Notes under the pieces: generated by a model
Told to the model about the DNA's origin: nothing
Database searches by the model: none
The model's input: only the letters and a program-made list of their open reading frames with translations
Position numbers and translations under genes: made by a program
In this document: positions 42,078 through 51,231 of the stretch, piece after piece
How the letters are laid out: each line of letters begins with the position of its first letter
How positions within the stretch are numbered: the first letter of the stretch is position 1
From: Treponema sp.
Lineage (GTDB): Bacteria > Spirochaetota > Spirochaetia > Treponematales > Treponemataceae
Direction: 5' to 3'
DNA: 56,321 nucleotides
Assembly (NCBI GenBank): GCA_016286365.1
Contig: JAEESN010000018.1
Coordinates: 1-56,321, forward strand

Positions 42078-43439
42078 TTAGTTTCTGAAAGAATGAATTG
42101 GAGCCGGTATTCTTCCGCCACGGTTTATAAAGTCTGCACAGCTGAATTTATTTACAGGCATTACCGGACATCCACCTAAAAGACCACCAAATTCTACCCA
42201 TTCACCGGCTTTTTTACCAGGGGCCGGGATAAGGCGGCAGGCGGTGGTCTTATTATTTACCATACCGATTGCAAATTCGTCTGCAAGGATACCGGAAATT
42301 GTTGTTGCAGGTGTGTCGCCAGGAATAGCAATCATATCAAGACCTACAGAACATACTGTTGTCATAGCTTCGAGCTTTTCGAGGCAGATTGAACCCTGTT
42401 TTACGGCATTTATCATACCTTCGTCTTCCGATACAGGAATAAATGCTCCGCTTAAGCCTCCTACGTTTGTAGAAGCCATTACACCACCCTTTTTAACCAT
42501 ATCTGTGAGCATTGCAAGAGCGGCAGTTGTACCAGGAGCACCACAACCTTCAAGACCAATTTCTTCGAGGATGCGGGCAACTGAATCGCCTACAGCAGGA
42601 GTTGGAGCAAGCGAGAGGTCCAAGATACCAAAGTTTGTATTAAGACGTTTTGCTGCTTCTGAACCAACAAGCTGACCCATTCTTGTAATTTTGAATGCCA
42701 TCTTTTTGATTCCATCTGCCAAAACATTTATTGGCTGACCTTTATATTCGCGTGCTGCTGCCAGAATAACGCCAGGACCAGAAACACCAACGTTGATTAC
42801 GCTGTCTCCTTCCCCAGGACCGTGGAAAGCACCTGCCATAAAAGGATTATCTTCCGGAGCATTACAGAATACTACTAGTTTTGCACATCCGTTTACTTCG
42901 CAGGTTTTAGAGCGTTCTGCAGTTTTACAGATGATTTCGCCCATAAGCTTTACTGCATCCATGTTGATTCCGTTTTTTGTAGTACCAACGTTTACAGAAG
43001 AACATACAAAGCTTGTTTCTGCGAGTGCTTGGGGAATAGATTCGATGAGGATGCGGTCTGCAGGAGTGATTCCTTTCTGAACAAGCGCGCTGAATCCACC
43101 GATAAAGTTGATTCCGAGTTCTTTTGCACATTTGTCGAGTGTTTTACAATAATCTACATAAGATTTTGCATTGCTGGCTCCTGCTACAAGTGCAATCGGA
43201 GTTACAGAAATACGTTTATTGATGATTGGAACACCAAATTCTTTTTCTATATCGAGACCTGTCTGAACAAGCTTACCTGCTTTAGTCATAATTTTGTCAT
43301 AAATCTTATCGCAGGCACGTTTAGGATCTTCTGCTGCACAATCTAAAAGCGAAATACCCATTGTAATACAGCGGATATCGAGCTTCTGACGCATGAACAT
43401 GTTTACTGTTTCCTGAATTTCGACAGGTGAAAAAATCAT
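42078..43439 (-). CDS. UPF0210 (DUF711/PFL) family protein
   Basis: The 453-residue soluble protein matches the UPF0210 family along its length: [22 protein letters not shown] at the start, [37 protein letters not shown], and [31 protein letters not shown] near the end. Biochemical function is not established; structures resemble glycyl-radical folds. In many genomes an ACT-domain protein is encoded directly upstream, but here the upstream gene is a GH18 hydrolase. A GGAG box precedes the ATG. Confidence 0.92.
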   Translation of the reverse strand: MIFSPVEIQETVNMFMRQKLDIRCITMGISLLDCAAEDPKRACDKIYDKIMTKAGKLVQTGLDIEKEFGVPIINKRISVTPIALVAGASNAKSYVDYCKTLDKCAKELGINFIGGFSALVQKGITPADRILIESIPQALAETSFVCSSVNVGTTKNGINMDAVKLMGEIICKTAERSKTCEVNGCAKLVVFCNAPEDNPFMAGAFHGPGEGDSVINVGVSGPGVILAAAREYKGQPINVLADGIKKMAFKITRMGQLVGSEAAKRLNTNFGILDLSLAPTPAVGDSVARILEEIGLEGCGAPGTTAALAMLTDMVKKGGVMASTNVGGLSGAFIPVSEDEGMINAVKQGSICLEKLEAMTTVCSVGLDMIAIPGDTPATTISGILADEFAIGMVNNKTTACRLIPAPGKKAGEWVEFGGLLGGCPVMPVNKFSCADFINRGGRIPAPIHSFRN

Positions 43440-43450
43440 AATATAACTCC

Positions 43451-43486
43451 AAAAAAAAAGAATGTGCCGATAAACAACACATTCTT
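43451..43486 (-). terminator. Intrinsic terminator of the GH18 gene
   Basis: AAGAATGTG and CACATTCTT (43458-43466, 43478-43486) form a 9-bp stem, followed on the minus strand by nine T residues (43459-43451). It separates the GH18 gene from the UPF0210 gene. Confidence 0.85.
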
Positions 43487-43517
43487 ATATATTAATGAAT
43501 TAAAAGATATTTCTCAA

Positions 43518-44504
43518 TTATTTTTCTTTAATTTTTATCCACTGCCAGAAGTCCGGATCTTCCTGACCAACGCGCCAGAATCCTATGTTTCGCACTTTTG
43601 CTTCTTCGTAGATGCGGCAGAGGTTTAAGACAGAATAAGTGTCGTTAAAATAACCTGTTACATCAATGTTTACAGAATATGAAAATTTCGGGATATCATT
43701 TTCATATGTTACGTCTTTTACATTGTTTTCTGTCATAACCCTGTTTGCACCGCTGAAGTACCATGCACCGGAATGAGATTTACTTGCCCATGTTCGTCCG
43801 TAAAAAGGTACACCCATAATCAGTTTTTCTGCAGGAATTGTCTTAACTGCATAATCACAGATTTTTTTAGACCAGGCAGGAGAAGCAATTGGTCCCGGGC
43901 GGCTTCCAGACCAGTGTTCATCGTAAACCATTACGAAAACTCTGTCGCAGTATTTAGAAATTTCTTTGTAAGGATAAGTTCCTTCGCTTGTTCGGGCTGG
44001 AACACATACAGAAAAGATTTTTCCCTTTAATTTATAGCGTAAGTCTGCAAGGAAGGTGATAAAATGAGCTTTATCTTTTTCGGGAACGTTTTCAAAGTCA
44101 ATGTTTACACCGTCAAAAGGTTTTGCGGCTTTTACAATATCGTTAATCAGCTTTTTTCTTATGCTGTAGCCCGGATCAATCGAAAAATGTGTTAATGCAC
44201 GACCGGAGCATACAACAACCAGATGAGACCTTGCATTTCCAATGTCTACTTTTGTAGGATCAGGAATATCAACTAAATCTCCGTAGGTATTGACATCGGC
44301 AGAAAAAAAGCAGACATCGGTTAAAGGCATGTCTTTATTGTATTCATTTATTCTGTTAGTAAGTACATATCCCCAGGATTCATAGAATTCGGCTGGGTTT
44401 CCGGTTGGTGTTTTAAGCTTATATTTTGGTGTATTCGCAGGGTTTGCACCAAAACAACAAAGAGAAATAAAAATGATAATGATTAAAGAAGTAAATTTTT
44501 TCAT
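43518..44504 (-). CDS. Secreted glycoside hydrolase family 18 protein
   Basis: The 328-residue product starts with a signal peptide (MKKFTSLIIIIFISLCCFGA). The catalytic barrel contains the GH18 motif FDGVNIDFENV (DGxxxDxE, with the acid/base Glu last), IMGVPFYGRTW and a final FWRVGQEDPDFW. GH18 enzymes of this size, resembling YaaH/chitinase-like members, cleave chitin or peptidoglycan-type beta-1,4-linked GlcNAc in a substrate-assisted way. Activity in the periplasm or outside is likely. It ends at a strong terminator. No ribosome binding site is seen; the ATG follows GATAAT by 6 nt. Confidence 0.9.
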   Translation of the reverse strand: MKKFTSLIIIIFISLCCFGANPANTPKYKLKTPTGNPAEFYESWGYVLTNRINEYNKDMPLTDVCFFSADVNTYGDLVDIPDPTKVDIGNARSHLVVVCSGRALTHFSIDPGYSIRKKLINDIVKAAKPFDGVNIDFENVPEKDKAHFITFLADLRYKLKGKIFSVCVPARTSEGTYPYKEISKYCDRVFVMVYDEHWSGSRPGPIASPAWSKKICDYAVKTIPAEKLIMGVPFYGRTWASKSHSGAWYFSGANRVMTENNVKDVTYENDIPKFSYSVNIDVTGYFNDTYSVLNLCRIYEEAKVRNIGFWRVGQEDPDFWQWIKIKEK

Positions 44505-44633
44505 ACATTAATTATCGGTAAAAAAAGGGGATATCTAGAATTAAAAAAGTGTTATTTGGAGCGATGGATAGAGGATTTTTTAGGATGATTTAATACGATT
44601 TTGTGAAGTTGATAAGTAAGTTTATTGAAAAAA

Positions 44634-46334
44634 TTAATCCCGGGTTTTTATAAGATACATCGGATCCTGGTCGGGATGAAGCTCTAAAACATGTTTTTCG
44701 CAAGTAAGTATTTCTGCAGGATCGTGGGTAACGTGTAGCATTGTTGTTGTACCTCCGTCCCCAATCGTATTCATAAGGTTCAATATTTTACTCCGGTACT
44801 GTTCGTCTAATCCATGGCAAGGTTCATCGAGTATAAGAATCGCCGGTGATTTTACGGCCGAACGCAAGATCAATATGGCGCGCTGTTCCCCGTAGCTTAA
44901 GCTTCCAAAAGTCTGGTTTTCGCGACCTTCAAAGCCACCAAGCTTGAGCCATTTTCTGGCAGATGCAATTTCTATATCTGTTGGCTGTTCATAAAGCCCG
45001 ATGGAATCTTTAAATCCTGAAATTATTACATTCTGAAGGCTGATTCCGCCAAGCATTCTGTATTCAACGTGGAGGCGGTAGGAAACTATTCCAAGCTTTT
45101 TTTTGATGTCCCAGATAGATTCTCCAGAGCCGCGTCTGTTTCCAAAAATGCGTACATCGTTCGAAAAAACCTGCATGTTGTCGCCGGTAATCAGTTCCAG
45201 GAAAGTTGTTTTTCCGCTTCCGTTTGGTCCCTGAATGAGCCAGTGTTCGCCAGGGTAAAGTGTCCATGAAAGATTACGCAAAACCTGATGGTCTCCCCAG
45301 CCGACATTTACATCTGTCATCTGAACGAGAGGAGTTTTATCAAAAGGTGAAGAAGATGTATTTTCGCCGGGGGCTACGGATAAGGATATATTTTCTGCAG
45401 TAGATACGACAATTGATGTGTCCTTTAGTGCTGTAGAAGATTCCTCCAGGGTCTCTTTAAGTGCCGAAGAGAATTCTTCAAGAGATTTTTCATCTGTTTT
45501 TTCTGAATCGGCCTTTCGTTTTAAAAGAAGGGCTTCGTAATCTTCCCGGGTACCGCAGAAACTGATTTTTTTATCTGTTAACTCCAGAACATTAGTTATG
45601 CTAGAAGGAATTTCGTGCCAGCGTTCCATTGCCATGATGATGTGAGGAAACGAGGCCGGAGTTTTATTTGAATTATCATCAGGCTTTTTAATCTGTTTTC
45701 TTGCGATTGTGTCAAAAAAATCTAAAAGGATTTTACGGCTCTGGACATCAAGACCAGAAAAAGGATCCGAAAGAATAAGAAGCTTTTTTCCGGAAATTAA
45801 AGCTTTTGCAAGAAGGGTTCGTCTGATTTCGCCTGTAGACATGTATTTTAATCCGCGGTCCAGAATTTTTTCTATTCCGCAGAGTTTTATAATCGGGTTT
45901 GAATCAAGCTCTTCTGGTTTACAGATGATTTCTTTTTTGCCGGCAGAAAGTTCGTTTAGTTTTGAATCTGATTTTGGAGCTCCCGAAATAAAAATGCGTC
46001 CTGTACGACCAATATCAACTCCACCTTCCACATATTCACTTTCATCATTTTCTCGCTCTTCCTGAATAAGACGGGCAGCGCGTTCCAGAGAAACAAGCTC
46101 GGTCGAAGAAGAAAAAGCATTCGAAAAAAGTGAAAGGTTTTCTGAATCAACATTATTCGGAGTAATTTTAAGAGAACCGCACAAAGCATTAACAAAATCA
46201 GCCTTACCCCCTCCATTTGGCCCGATGATGAGCCAGGCTTCGTTTTCTTTCATCTCCCACGAGAGCGAAGGAATAAGCACCTGTTTTGAGTTTTCCACCC
46301 TGCAGTTTTTTATAGTAATGAATGATTCAGCCAT
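44634..46334 (-). CDS. ModF-like protein with two fused ABC ATPase domains
   Basis: The 566-residue soluble protein has two ABC ATPase domains. The second (about 335-566) is canonical: Walker A GPNGSGKT (369-376), signature LSYGEQRA, Walker B AILILDEPCHGLD and H-loop LHVTHD. The first is altered: Walker A reads GPNGGGKA (38-45, Ala instead of Ser/Thr) and Walker B reads LLILSDPFSGLD (185-196, Ser-Asp instead of Asp-Glu). A long Ser/Glu/Thr-rich linker (about 275-335) joins them. E. coli ModF is similar in layout but shorter. No transmembrane partner is nearby, so it may be regulatory. The start codon follows TATAAT by 6 nt, with no ribosome binding site. Confidence 0.85.
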   Translation of the reverse strand: MAESFITIKNCRVENSKQVLIPSLSWEMKENEAWLIIGPNGGGKADFVNALCGSLKITPNNVDSENLSLFSNAFSSSTELVSLERAARLIQEERENDESEYVEGGVDIGRTGRIFISGAPKSDSKLNELSAGKKEIICKPEELDSNPIIKLCGIEKILDRGLKYMSTGEIRRTLLAKALISGKKLLILSDPFSGLDVQSRKILLDFFDTIARKQIKKPDDNSNKTPASFPHIIMAMERWHEIPSSITNVLELTDKKISFCGTREDYEALLLKRKADSEKTDEKSLEEFSSALKETLEESSTALKDTSIVVSTAENISLSVAPGENTSSSPFDKTPLVQMTDVNVGWGDHQVLRNLSWTLYPGEHWLIQGPNGSGKTTFLELITGDNMQVFSNDVRIFGNRRGSGESIWDIKKKLGIVSYRLHVEYRMLGGISLQNVIISGFKDSIGLYEQPTDIEIASARKWLKLGGFEGRENQTFGSLSYGEQRAILILRSAVKSPAILILDEPCHGLDEQYRSKILNLMNTIGDGGTTTMLHVTHDPAEILTCEKHVLELHPDQDPMYLIKTRD

Positions 46335-46340
46335 AAGATG

Positions 46341-46391
46341 ATTATAGTGATTTTACATCTATTTGCACAGTTTTATAAAATACATTAATAT
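46341..46391. promoter_or_regulatory. Back-to-back promoters of the modF-like and ychJ-like genes
   Basis: On the plus strand, TTGCAC (46363-46368), 17 nt and TAATAT (46386-46391) end 6 nt before the ATG at 46398. On the minus strand, TATAAT (46346-46341) ends 6 nt before the ATG at 46334. The two -35 regions overlap, so the promoters may compete. Confidence 0.6.
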
Positions 46392-46397
46392 TGAAAT

Positions 46398-46895
46398 ATG
46401 AGTACAAATAATGATTTATGTCCTTGTGGTTCGGGAAAAAAATACGGCGAATGCTGTGAACCAATTATTAAGGGAAAAGAAAAGGCTTCTACTGCAGAAG
46501 CATGTATGCGCGCACGTTATTCGGCATATGTAAAACACGAAATTGATTTTATCATCAGTTCGTGCGAAGAAGGCGAAGGAATTGCAGAAATCGACAGAAA
46601 GGCAACAGAAGACTGGAGCCGAGAATCTGAATGGAATGGTCTTAGAATTTTACGCACAGACAAAGGCGAAAAAGAAGACGAAGCAATTGTAGAATTCGAA
46701 GCAGATTACACTCTTCACCAGATGCACGATGTTCATCACGAAATTTCAGGATTTAAGAAAATCAATGGTGAATGGAAATATGTTGCCGGAAACGTTATTC
46801 CTACAACTGTAAAAAGAGTTGGTGCAAAGGTTGGAAGAAACGACCCTTGTCCATGTGGCTCAGGTAAAAAATACAAGCAGTGCTGCGGCCGCTAA
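46398..46895 (+). CDS. YchJ-like protein with two SEC-C motifs (UPF0225)
   Basis: The 165-residue protein carries a SEC-C zinc motif at each end ([16 protein letters not shown] at residues 6-21 and [17 protein letters not shown] at the C-terminus) flanking an NTF2-like domain ([18 protein letters not shown]..., [10 protein letters not shown]). This is the YchJ/UPF0225 layout. SEC-C motifs bind zinc and often contact SecB, ribosomes or nucleic acid; the exact role is unknown. The mRNA appears leaderless. rlmB follows after 38 nt. Confidence 0.93.
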   Translation: MSTNNDLCPCGSGKKYGECCEPIIKGKEKASTAEACMRARYSAYVKHEIDFIISSCEEGEGIAEIDRKATEDWSRESEWNGLRILRTDKGEKEDEAIVEFEADYTLHQMHDVHHEISGFKKINGEWKYVAGNVIPTTVKRVGAKVGRNDPCPCGSGKKYKQCCGR

Positions 46896-46933
46896 TCTTA
46901 TCTTAAAACATTTGTTTTCAGGGGTTTGTTAAT

Positions 46934-47728
46934 TTGAAGGTTATAACAGGGTTTCATTCCATCGAAGAGCGTGTAAACGTTTTTGTAAAAGAAAAGGAAA
47001 AGACTCAAAAAATCAGTCCATTGGTAAAGGATTGTAAAATCTGTTTTGATAAAACAGGCCCCCGCGTAAAAAAAATACTTGAATCAGCAAAAAAAGCAGG
47101 AATTACCTGTGAAAAAACAGATGGAGCTGCTCTGGACCAGATGGTAAAGGGGCTTCCCGAAGTTTTACAGGATCACAGGGGAATTGTGATGACTTTATCT
47201 GGAGAAGAAAAGTCCCGTGACCCTGTAGATTTTGATTCATGGCTTAAACAGGCCGGGCAGAAAAATAAACTAACGGTCGTTATTTTGGATAAAGTAACAG
47301 ACCCGCACAATGTTGGTGCAATCATCCGTAGCTGCGATCAGTTTGGTGCAGATTTAGTCATTCTTCCTGAACATAACAGCGTAAGTAATATTTTCGAAAA
47401 CGAAGTAATCGGAAGAACCAGTGCCGGAGCAAGCGCCTGGGTTCCTGTAAGCATTGTAAATAACCTTGTACGCATTACAGAACAGCTTAAACAGGCTGGT
47501 TTCTGGATTTATGGTGCAGATGCCGGCGGAGAAACCTGCGGAAAAATCGATTTTGCAGATAAATCAGTTATCATTATGGGAAGCGAAGGAAGCGGTATTT
47601 CTCCTCTGCTCGAAAAACAGTGCGATTCCATTGTTTCCATTCCAACCTGCGGAAAAATCGACAGTTTGAATGTATCTGTTGCAGCAGGCGTTCTTCTTTA
47701 TGAGCTTTATAGAAGGAAAATGCAGTAA
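46934..47728 (+). CDS. rlmB: 23S rRNA (guanosine-2'-O-)-methyltransferase, TrmH/RlmB family
   Basis: The 264-residue SPOUT methyltransferase has an N-terminal substrate-binding domain (about 1-100) and the knotted catalytic domain with motif 1 DPHNVGAIIRSCDQFGADLVI, motif 2 IIMGSEGSGIS and motif 3 SLNVSVAAGVLLYEL. RlmB methylates G2251 in E. coli 23S rRNA; another TrmH-family RNA target is possible. The start is TTG with an AGGGG box about 9 nt upstream. Confidence 0.87.
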   Translation: MKVITGFHSIEERVNVFVKEKEKTQKISPLVKDCKICFDKTGPRVKKILESAKKAGITCEKTDGAALDQMVKGLPEVLQDHRGIVMTLSGEEKSRDPVDFDSWLKQAGQKNKLTVVILDKVTDPHNVGAIIRSCDQFGADLVILPEHNSVSNIFENEVIGRTSAGASAWVPVSIVNNLVRITEQLKQAGFWIYGADAGGETCGKIDFADKSVIIMGSEGSGISPLLEKQCDSIVSIPTCGKIDSLNVSVAAGVLLYELYRRKMQ

Positions 47729-47832
47729 TCGAGTTTGACAAAAAAGGCAAAAAGTGTCATTCTGTATATAAGCTTTAATCAGCTTTAAAAAATAATCAGT
47801 ATAAAATAGAAAGATTTAGATGAGAGGTTAAT

Positions 47833-48735
47833 ATGTCAAAAAGACAGGATGAAATTGCAAAGAAAGCCGTTCGTAAATCAACAATGAAATGTTTAAAAGT
47901 AAAAAAGCTTTCACGTCTCAATCAGCTTAAAGATGAATATAACGAAAAAGTAAGGGAAATAGAACTTCAGTATGCAGAGGATCCGGAACGCCTTAAGGCA
48001 AAATTCGCTGCAGAAGATTTTGCACGTTCGGAAAAAGCTAAAAAAAGAGCTCAGAAAAGAATTGCCCGTGCAAAAGAAGAGGTTGAATACGAAAGAACAA
48101 GAAGAAAGCCTTCTTTGGGCGAAGAAATATCATCGGCCATTGTGCAGGGAATTGGTGCGGGCTTATTTATTGCCGGAACTGCTATTTTGGACACACTTGC
48201 CGTAGAACGCCTGAACGATTTTGTAAACGTAACAACAGTTTTCTATTCACTCTTTGGTGCATTTACAATCGCTATGTATATGGCTTCGCTGTTCAAGCAC
48301 GCTCTTACAAACTTTACTGCAAAAAAAGTTTTTAACCGCCTGGCCCATATTTTTTCATTCTTAATAATCGGTTTTGCATACAGCGCATATACAATCACAA
48401 AGATTCAGGGTGTAATCGGATGGGTTTTATTCGGTGTTGTATGGGGAATCATTTTAATCGGTGTTCTTTTTTATGCGATTGCGGGAAGAAAATACGACAA
48501 GCTTAATACTGTTTTGTATTGTCTTGCGGGATTTTCGGGATTGATTGTCTGCAGACGTTTGTTCCAGGTTCTTTCTACAACAAGCTTTACAATGCTCGGC
48601 TTTGCTGCAGGCTTCTACATCCTTGGAATTATTTTCTACAATCTTAAAAAAGTACGATACATGCACTTTGTAGGAAACATCATGATGCTTATTGCAAACA
48701 TCTACATGTTCTTCTCTCTGTTCTTTATTGATTAA
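47833..48735 (+). CDS. Membrane protein with basic coiled-coil N-terminus, unknown function
   Basis: The 300-residue protein has a highly charged helical N-terminal third (about 1-95; long runs of Lys, Arg and Glu, likely coiled coil) and about six TMs in the rest (from about 105). No family is recognised. The cytoplasmic basic helix could contact nucleic acid, ribosomes or anionic lipid; this is speculation from charge alone. A GAGAGG box precedes the ATG. A stem-loop follows the stop codon. Confidence 0.75.
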   Translation: MSKRQDEIAKKAVRKSTMKCLKVKKLSRLNQLKDEYNEKVREIELQYAEDPERLKAKFAAEDFARSEKAKKRAQKRIARAKEEVEYERTRRKPSLGEEISSAIVQGIGAGLFIAGTAILDTLAVERLNDFVNVTTVFYSLFGAFTIAMYMASLFKHALTNFTAKKVFNRLAHIFSFLIIGFAYSAYTITKIQGVIGWVLFGVVWGIILIGVLFYAIAGRKYDKLNTVLYCLAGFSGLIVCRRLFQVLSTTSFTMLGFAAGFYILGIIFYNLKKVRYMHFVGNIMMLIANIYMFFSLFFID

Positions 48736-48766
48736 TTATCAGACAAAATAATCACTTCTTATAAAA

Positions 48767-48802
48767 TAGACAATCGGTGGCAAATTCGCTGCTGATTGTC
48801 TA
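48767..48802 (+). terminator. Stem-loop after the 300-aa membrane protein gene
   Basis: TAGACAATC (48767-48775) and GATTGTCTA (48794-48802) form a perfect 9-bp stem with an 18-nt loop. The following T-tract is short, so termination may be partial. The 3' arm overlaps a possible -35 of aspS. Confidence 0.55.
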
Positions 48803-48833
48803 AAGTCTTTTATATCATTACAATAACTATATT

Positions 48834-50666
48834 ATGGAAAACACTAAACGTACTGTAACTTGCGGCGAGCTTACTAAAAAAGACGTCGGCACTAAAGTAA
48901 TTTTAAATGGTTGGGTAAGCCGTACCCGAGATTTAGGCGGCCTTATTTTTATTCGTCTTCGCGACCGATATGGTATTACCCAGGTAATGGTTGGCGATAA
49001 GGCAGATGCTAAGGTAAAAGAAATTGCTGCGAGCCTTAAATCGGAATATTGTATTGCCGTAGAAGGTATTGTTGCTGCCCGCGCAGAAAAAGATATAAAC
49101 AAAGACATGGCAACCGGAGAAATCGAAGTAGAAGCATCTGATATTCAGATTTTTACAACTTCGCAGGATCTGCCATTTTCTATAGAAGAAGTTCGCCAGA
49201 AGGATGGAACTTTGGTAATTCCAAACGAAGATTTACGCTTAAAATACCGTTATCTTGACCTTCGTCGTGAACCAATGCAGAAAAACATCATTTTGCGTTC
49301 TCAGGTTACTTTTGCAACACGCGAATATCTTACTTCTAAAGGCTTTTTAGAGATTGAAACACCAACATTCATTAAATCTACTCCGGAAGGCGCACGCGAC
49401 TATTTAGTTCCTTCTCGCGTACACCCTGGAAAATTCTATTCACTGCCACAGAGTCCTCAGCTTTATAAACAGCTTTTGATGGTTTCGGGCTTTGATAAAT
49501 ATTTCCAGATTGCACGCTGTTACCGTGATGAAGATGCACGTGGAGACCGTCAGCCGGAATTTACTCAGATAGATATGGAAATGTCTTTTACAAACCGCGA
49601 AGAAGTTCTTTCTACAACAGAAGGAATGATGCAGTACATCTTTAAAAAGACATTGAATTATGATTTACCTGCTAAGTTCGACAGAATTGCCTGGGAAGAT
49701 GCATTCGACTGGTACGGAAGCGATAAACCGGATCTTCGTTTTGAACTTAAGATGCAGGATGCAGCCTTTATGGCAGATTTAGCTGATTTTAATGCATTCA
49801 AAGCGGGAGCAGCAAACTCAGGACGTGATATTCAGCGTCATAAACGCTCTGGTCTTAAAGCCCTTGTTGTAAAAAATGTAGCAGATAAATATTCAAGAAA
49901 ACAGATTGAAGCACTCGAAGCTGTTGCAAAAACCTATAAGGCAAAAGGCCTTGCATGGATGAAAGTAAATGCAGAAGGTGTTTTCGAAGGCGGAATTTCT
50001 AAATTCTATGCAGGTCACGAAGCAGAAATCTGTTCTAAGCTTGGAGCCGAAAAAAATGACCTTCTTTTATTTGTAAGCGACGAAAACTGGCAGCTTGCAT
50101 GTACTGCTCTGGGGGCCGTTCGTAAACAGCTTGGAAAAGATTTGAATCTTTATAATCCAAAAGATGAATTCCATTTTGCATGGATTATCGACTTCCCTTA
50201 TTTTGCATTCAACGAAGAAACAAAAATGTGGGAAACAGAACACCATATGTTTACTCTTCCACAAAAGCAGTACTGGGATACTCTCGAATCTGACCCGGGT
50301 GCCGTTAAGGGAGATCTTTACGACCTTGTATTAAACGGATATGAACTTGCATCAGGTTCTATGCGTATTAATGATCCTGCTTTACAGGAACGCATTTTCG
50401 AAATTGTAGGATACAGCCGCGAACGGGCAGAAAAAGCATTTGGATTCCTTGTTCAGGCATTTAAGTTTGGTGCTCCACCACACGGAGGAATTGCCCCTGG
50501 ATTAGACCGCCTTGTAATGCTCATGCGCCACGAAGAATCAATCCACGAAGTAATCGCATTCCCTAAGAATAACCTTGCAGCTTCTCCAATGGATGAGTGT
50601 CCTAGCCCGGTTGATGAACAGCAGCTTAAGGACCTTCATATCACAATTTATGATCCTGAAGAGTAG
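48834..50666 (+). CDS. aspS: Aspartyl-tRNA synthetase
   Basis: It charges tRNA-Asp (or Asp and Asn if the enzyme is non-discriminating). The 610 residues show the bacterial form: N-terminal OB-fold (GELTKKDVGTKVILNGWVSRTRDLGGLIFIRLRD), class II catalytic core (TPTFIKSTPEGARDYLVPSR, FYSLPQSPQLYKQLLM, YFQIARCYRDEDAR), the bacterial GAD insertion, and motif 3 GGIAPGLDRLVMLM. No ribosome binding site is seen; TACAAT ends 9 nt before the ATG with TTGTCT 17 nt further up, so the leader would be at most a few nt. luxS follows by 20 nt. Confidence 0.97.
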   Translation: MENTKRTVTCGELTKKDVGTKVILNGWVSRTRDLGGLIFIRLRDRYGITQVMVGDKADAKVKEIAASLKSEYCIAVEGIVAARAEKDINKDMATGEIEVEASDIQIFTTSQDLPFSIEEVRQKDGTLVIPNEDLRLKYRYLDLRREPMQKNIILRSQVTFATREYLTSKGFLEIETPTFIKSTPEGARDYLVPSRVHPGKFYSLPQSPQLYKQLLMVSGFDKYFQIARCYRDEDARGDRQPEFTQIDMEMSFTNREEVLSTTEGMMQYIFKKTLNYDLPAKFDRIAWEDAFDWYGSDKPDLRFELKMQDAAFMADLADFNAFKAGAANSGRDIQRHKRSGLKALVVKNVADKYSRKQIEALEAVAKTYKAKGLAWMKVNAEGVFEGGISKFYAGHEAEICSKLGAEKNDLLLFVSDENWQLACTALGAVRKQLGKDLNLYNPKDEFHFAWIIDFPYFAFNEETKMWETEHHMFTLPQKQYWDTLESDPGAVKGDLYDLVLNGYELASGSMRINDPALQERIFEIVGYSRERAEKAFGFLVQAFKFGAPPHGGIAPGLDRLVMLMRHEESIHEVIAFPKNNLAASPMDECPSPVDEQQLKDLHITIYDPEE

Positions 50667-50686
50667 AATCAGAGGAATAGACTTTT

Positions 50687-51160
50687 ATGGATAAAATACC
50701 AAGTTTTACAATCGATCACACAAAACTGCTTCCAGGCGTTTATGTTTCCAGAATTGATGATGTAAACGGAACCAAAATCACAACTTACGATATCCGTTTA
50801 AAAAAACCTAATGTTGAACCATGCATGAACATCGCAGCGGCTCACACTCTGGAACACATAATTGCAACATATCTTAGAAACGATCCTGAGTGGAAGGATA
50901 AGATTATTTACTGGGGACCTATGGGTTGTCTTACTGGTTTTTATCTTATTGTAAAGGATTTGCACGAATGTAAGGAAATCGGAGCCTTGATGATTAAGGC
51001 ATTTGATTTTGCCGCAAACTTTAATGATGTCGTTCCCGGAACTGATGCAAAAAGCTGTGGAACTTATCTTATGCATAATCTTGATTACGCCCGTTATGAG
51101 GCAAAAAAATATTCAGATATTTTAAAAACAAATCCTTGTTATGAGTATCCTTCGCTGTAA
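50687..51160 (+). CDS. luxS: S-ribosylhomocysteine lyase
   Basis: It converts S-ribosylhomocysteine to homocysteine and the autoinducer-2 precursor DPD as part of the activated methyl cycle. The 157 residues have the metal site AHTLEHIIATYLR (His53, His57) and SCGTY (Cys124), and the catalytic Cys81 in GPMGCLTGFYL. The length is normal. AGAGG precedes the ATG. No pfs/mtnN gene is visible nearby. A terminator follows. Confidence 0.97.
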   Translation: MDKIPSFTIDHTKLLPGVYVSRIDDVNGTKITTYDIRLKKPNVEPCMNIAAAHTLEHIIATYLRNDPEWKDKIIYWGPMGCLTGFYLIVKDLHECKEIGALMIKAFDFAANFNDVVPGTDAKSCGTYLMHNLDYARYEAKKYSDILKTNPCYEYPSL

Positions 51161-51183
51161 GAATAAAGCTGGTTTAAAATAAT

Positions 51184-51231
51184 AATCCCGGGCTGGCGGC
51201 AAAAAAAGTTGTCATTCCCGGGATTTTTTTA
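51184..51231 (+). terminator. Intrinsic terminator of aspS-luxS
   Basis: AATCCCGGG (51184-51192) and CCCGGGATT (51217-51225) form a 9-bp stem followed by seven Ts in all. It lies directly against the 3' end of the convergent hexokinase gene. Confidence 0.85.

Noticed and set aside
42244..42675. A 143-codon open frame antisense to the UPF0210 gene
   Set aside because: The UPF0210 frame is conserved along its whole length; the opposite frame shows no motif or ribosome site.
47736..47765. TTGACA and a TGACA/TGTCA repeat after rlmB as a promoter or terminator
   Set aside because: No -10 box lies at normal spacing and the inverted repeat is only five bp with no T-tract.
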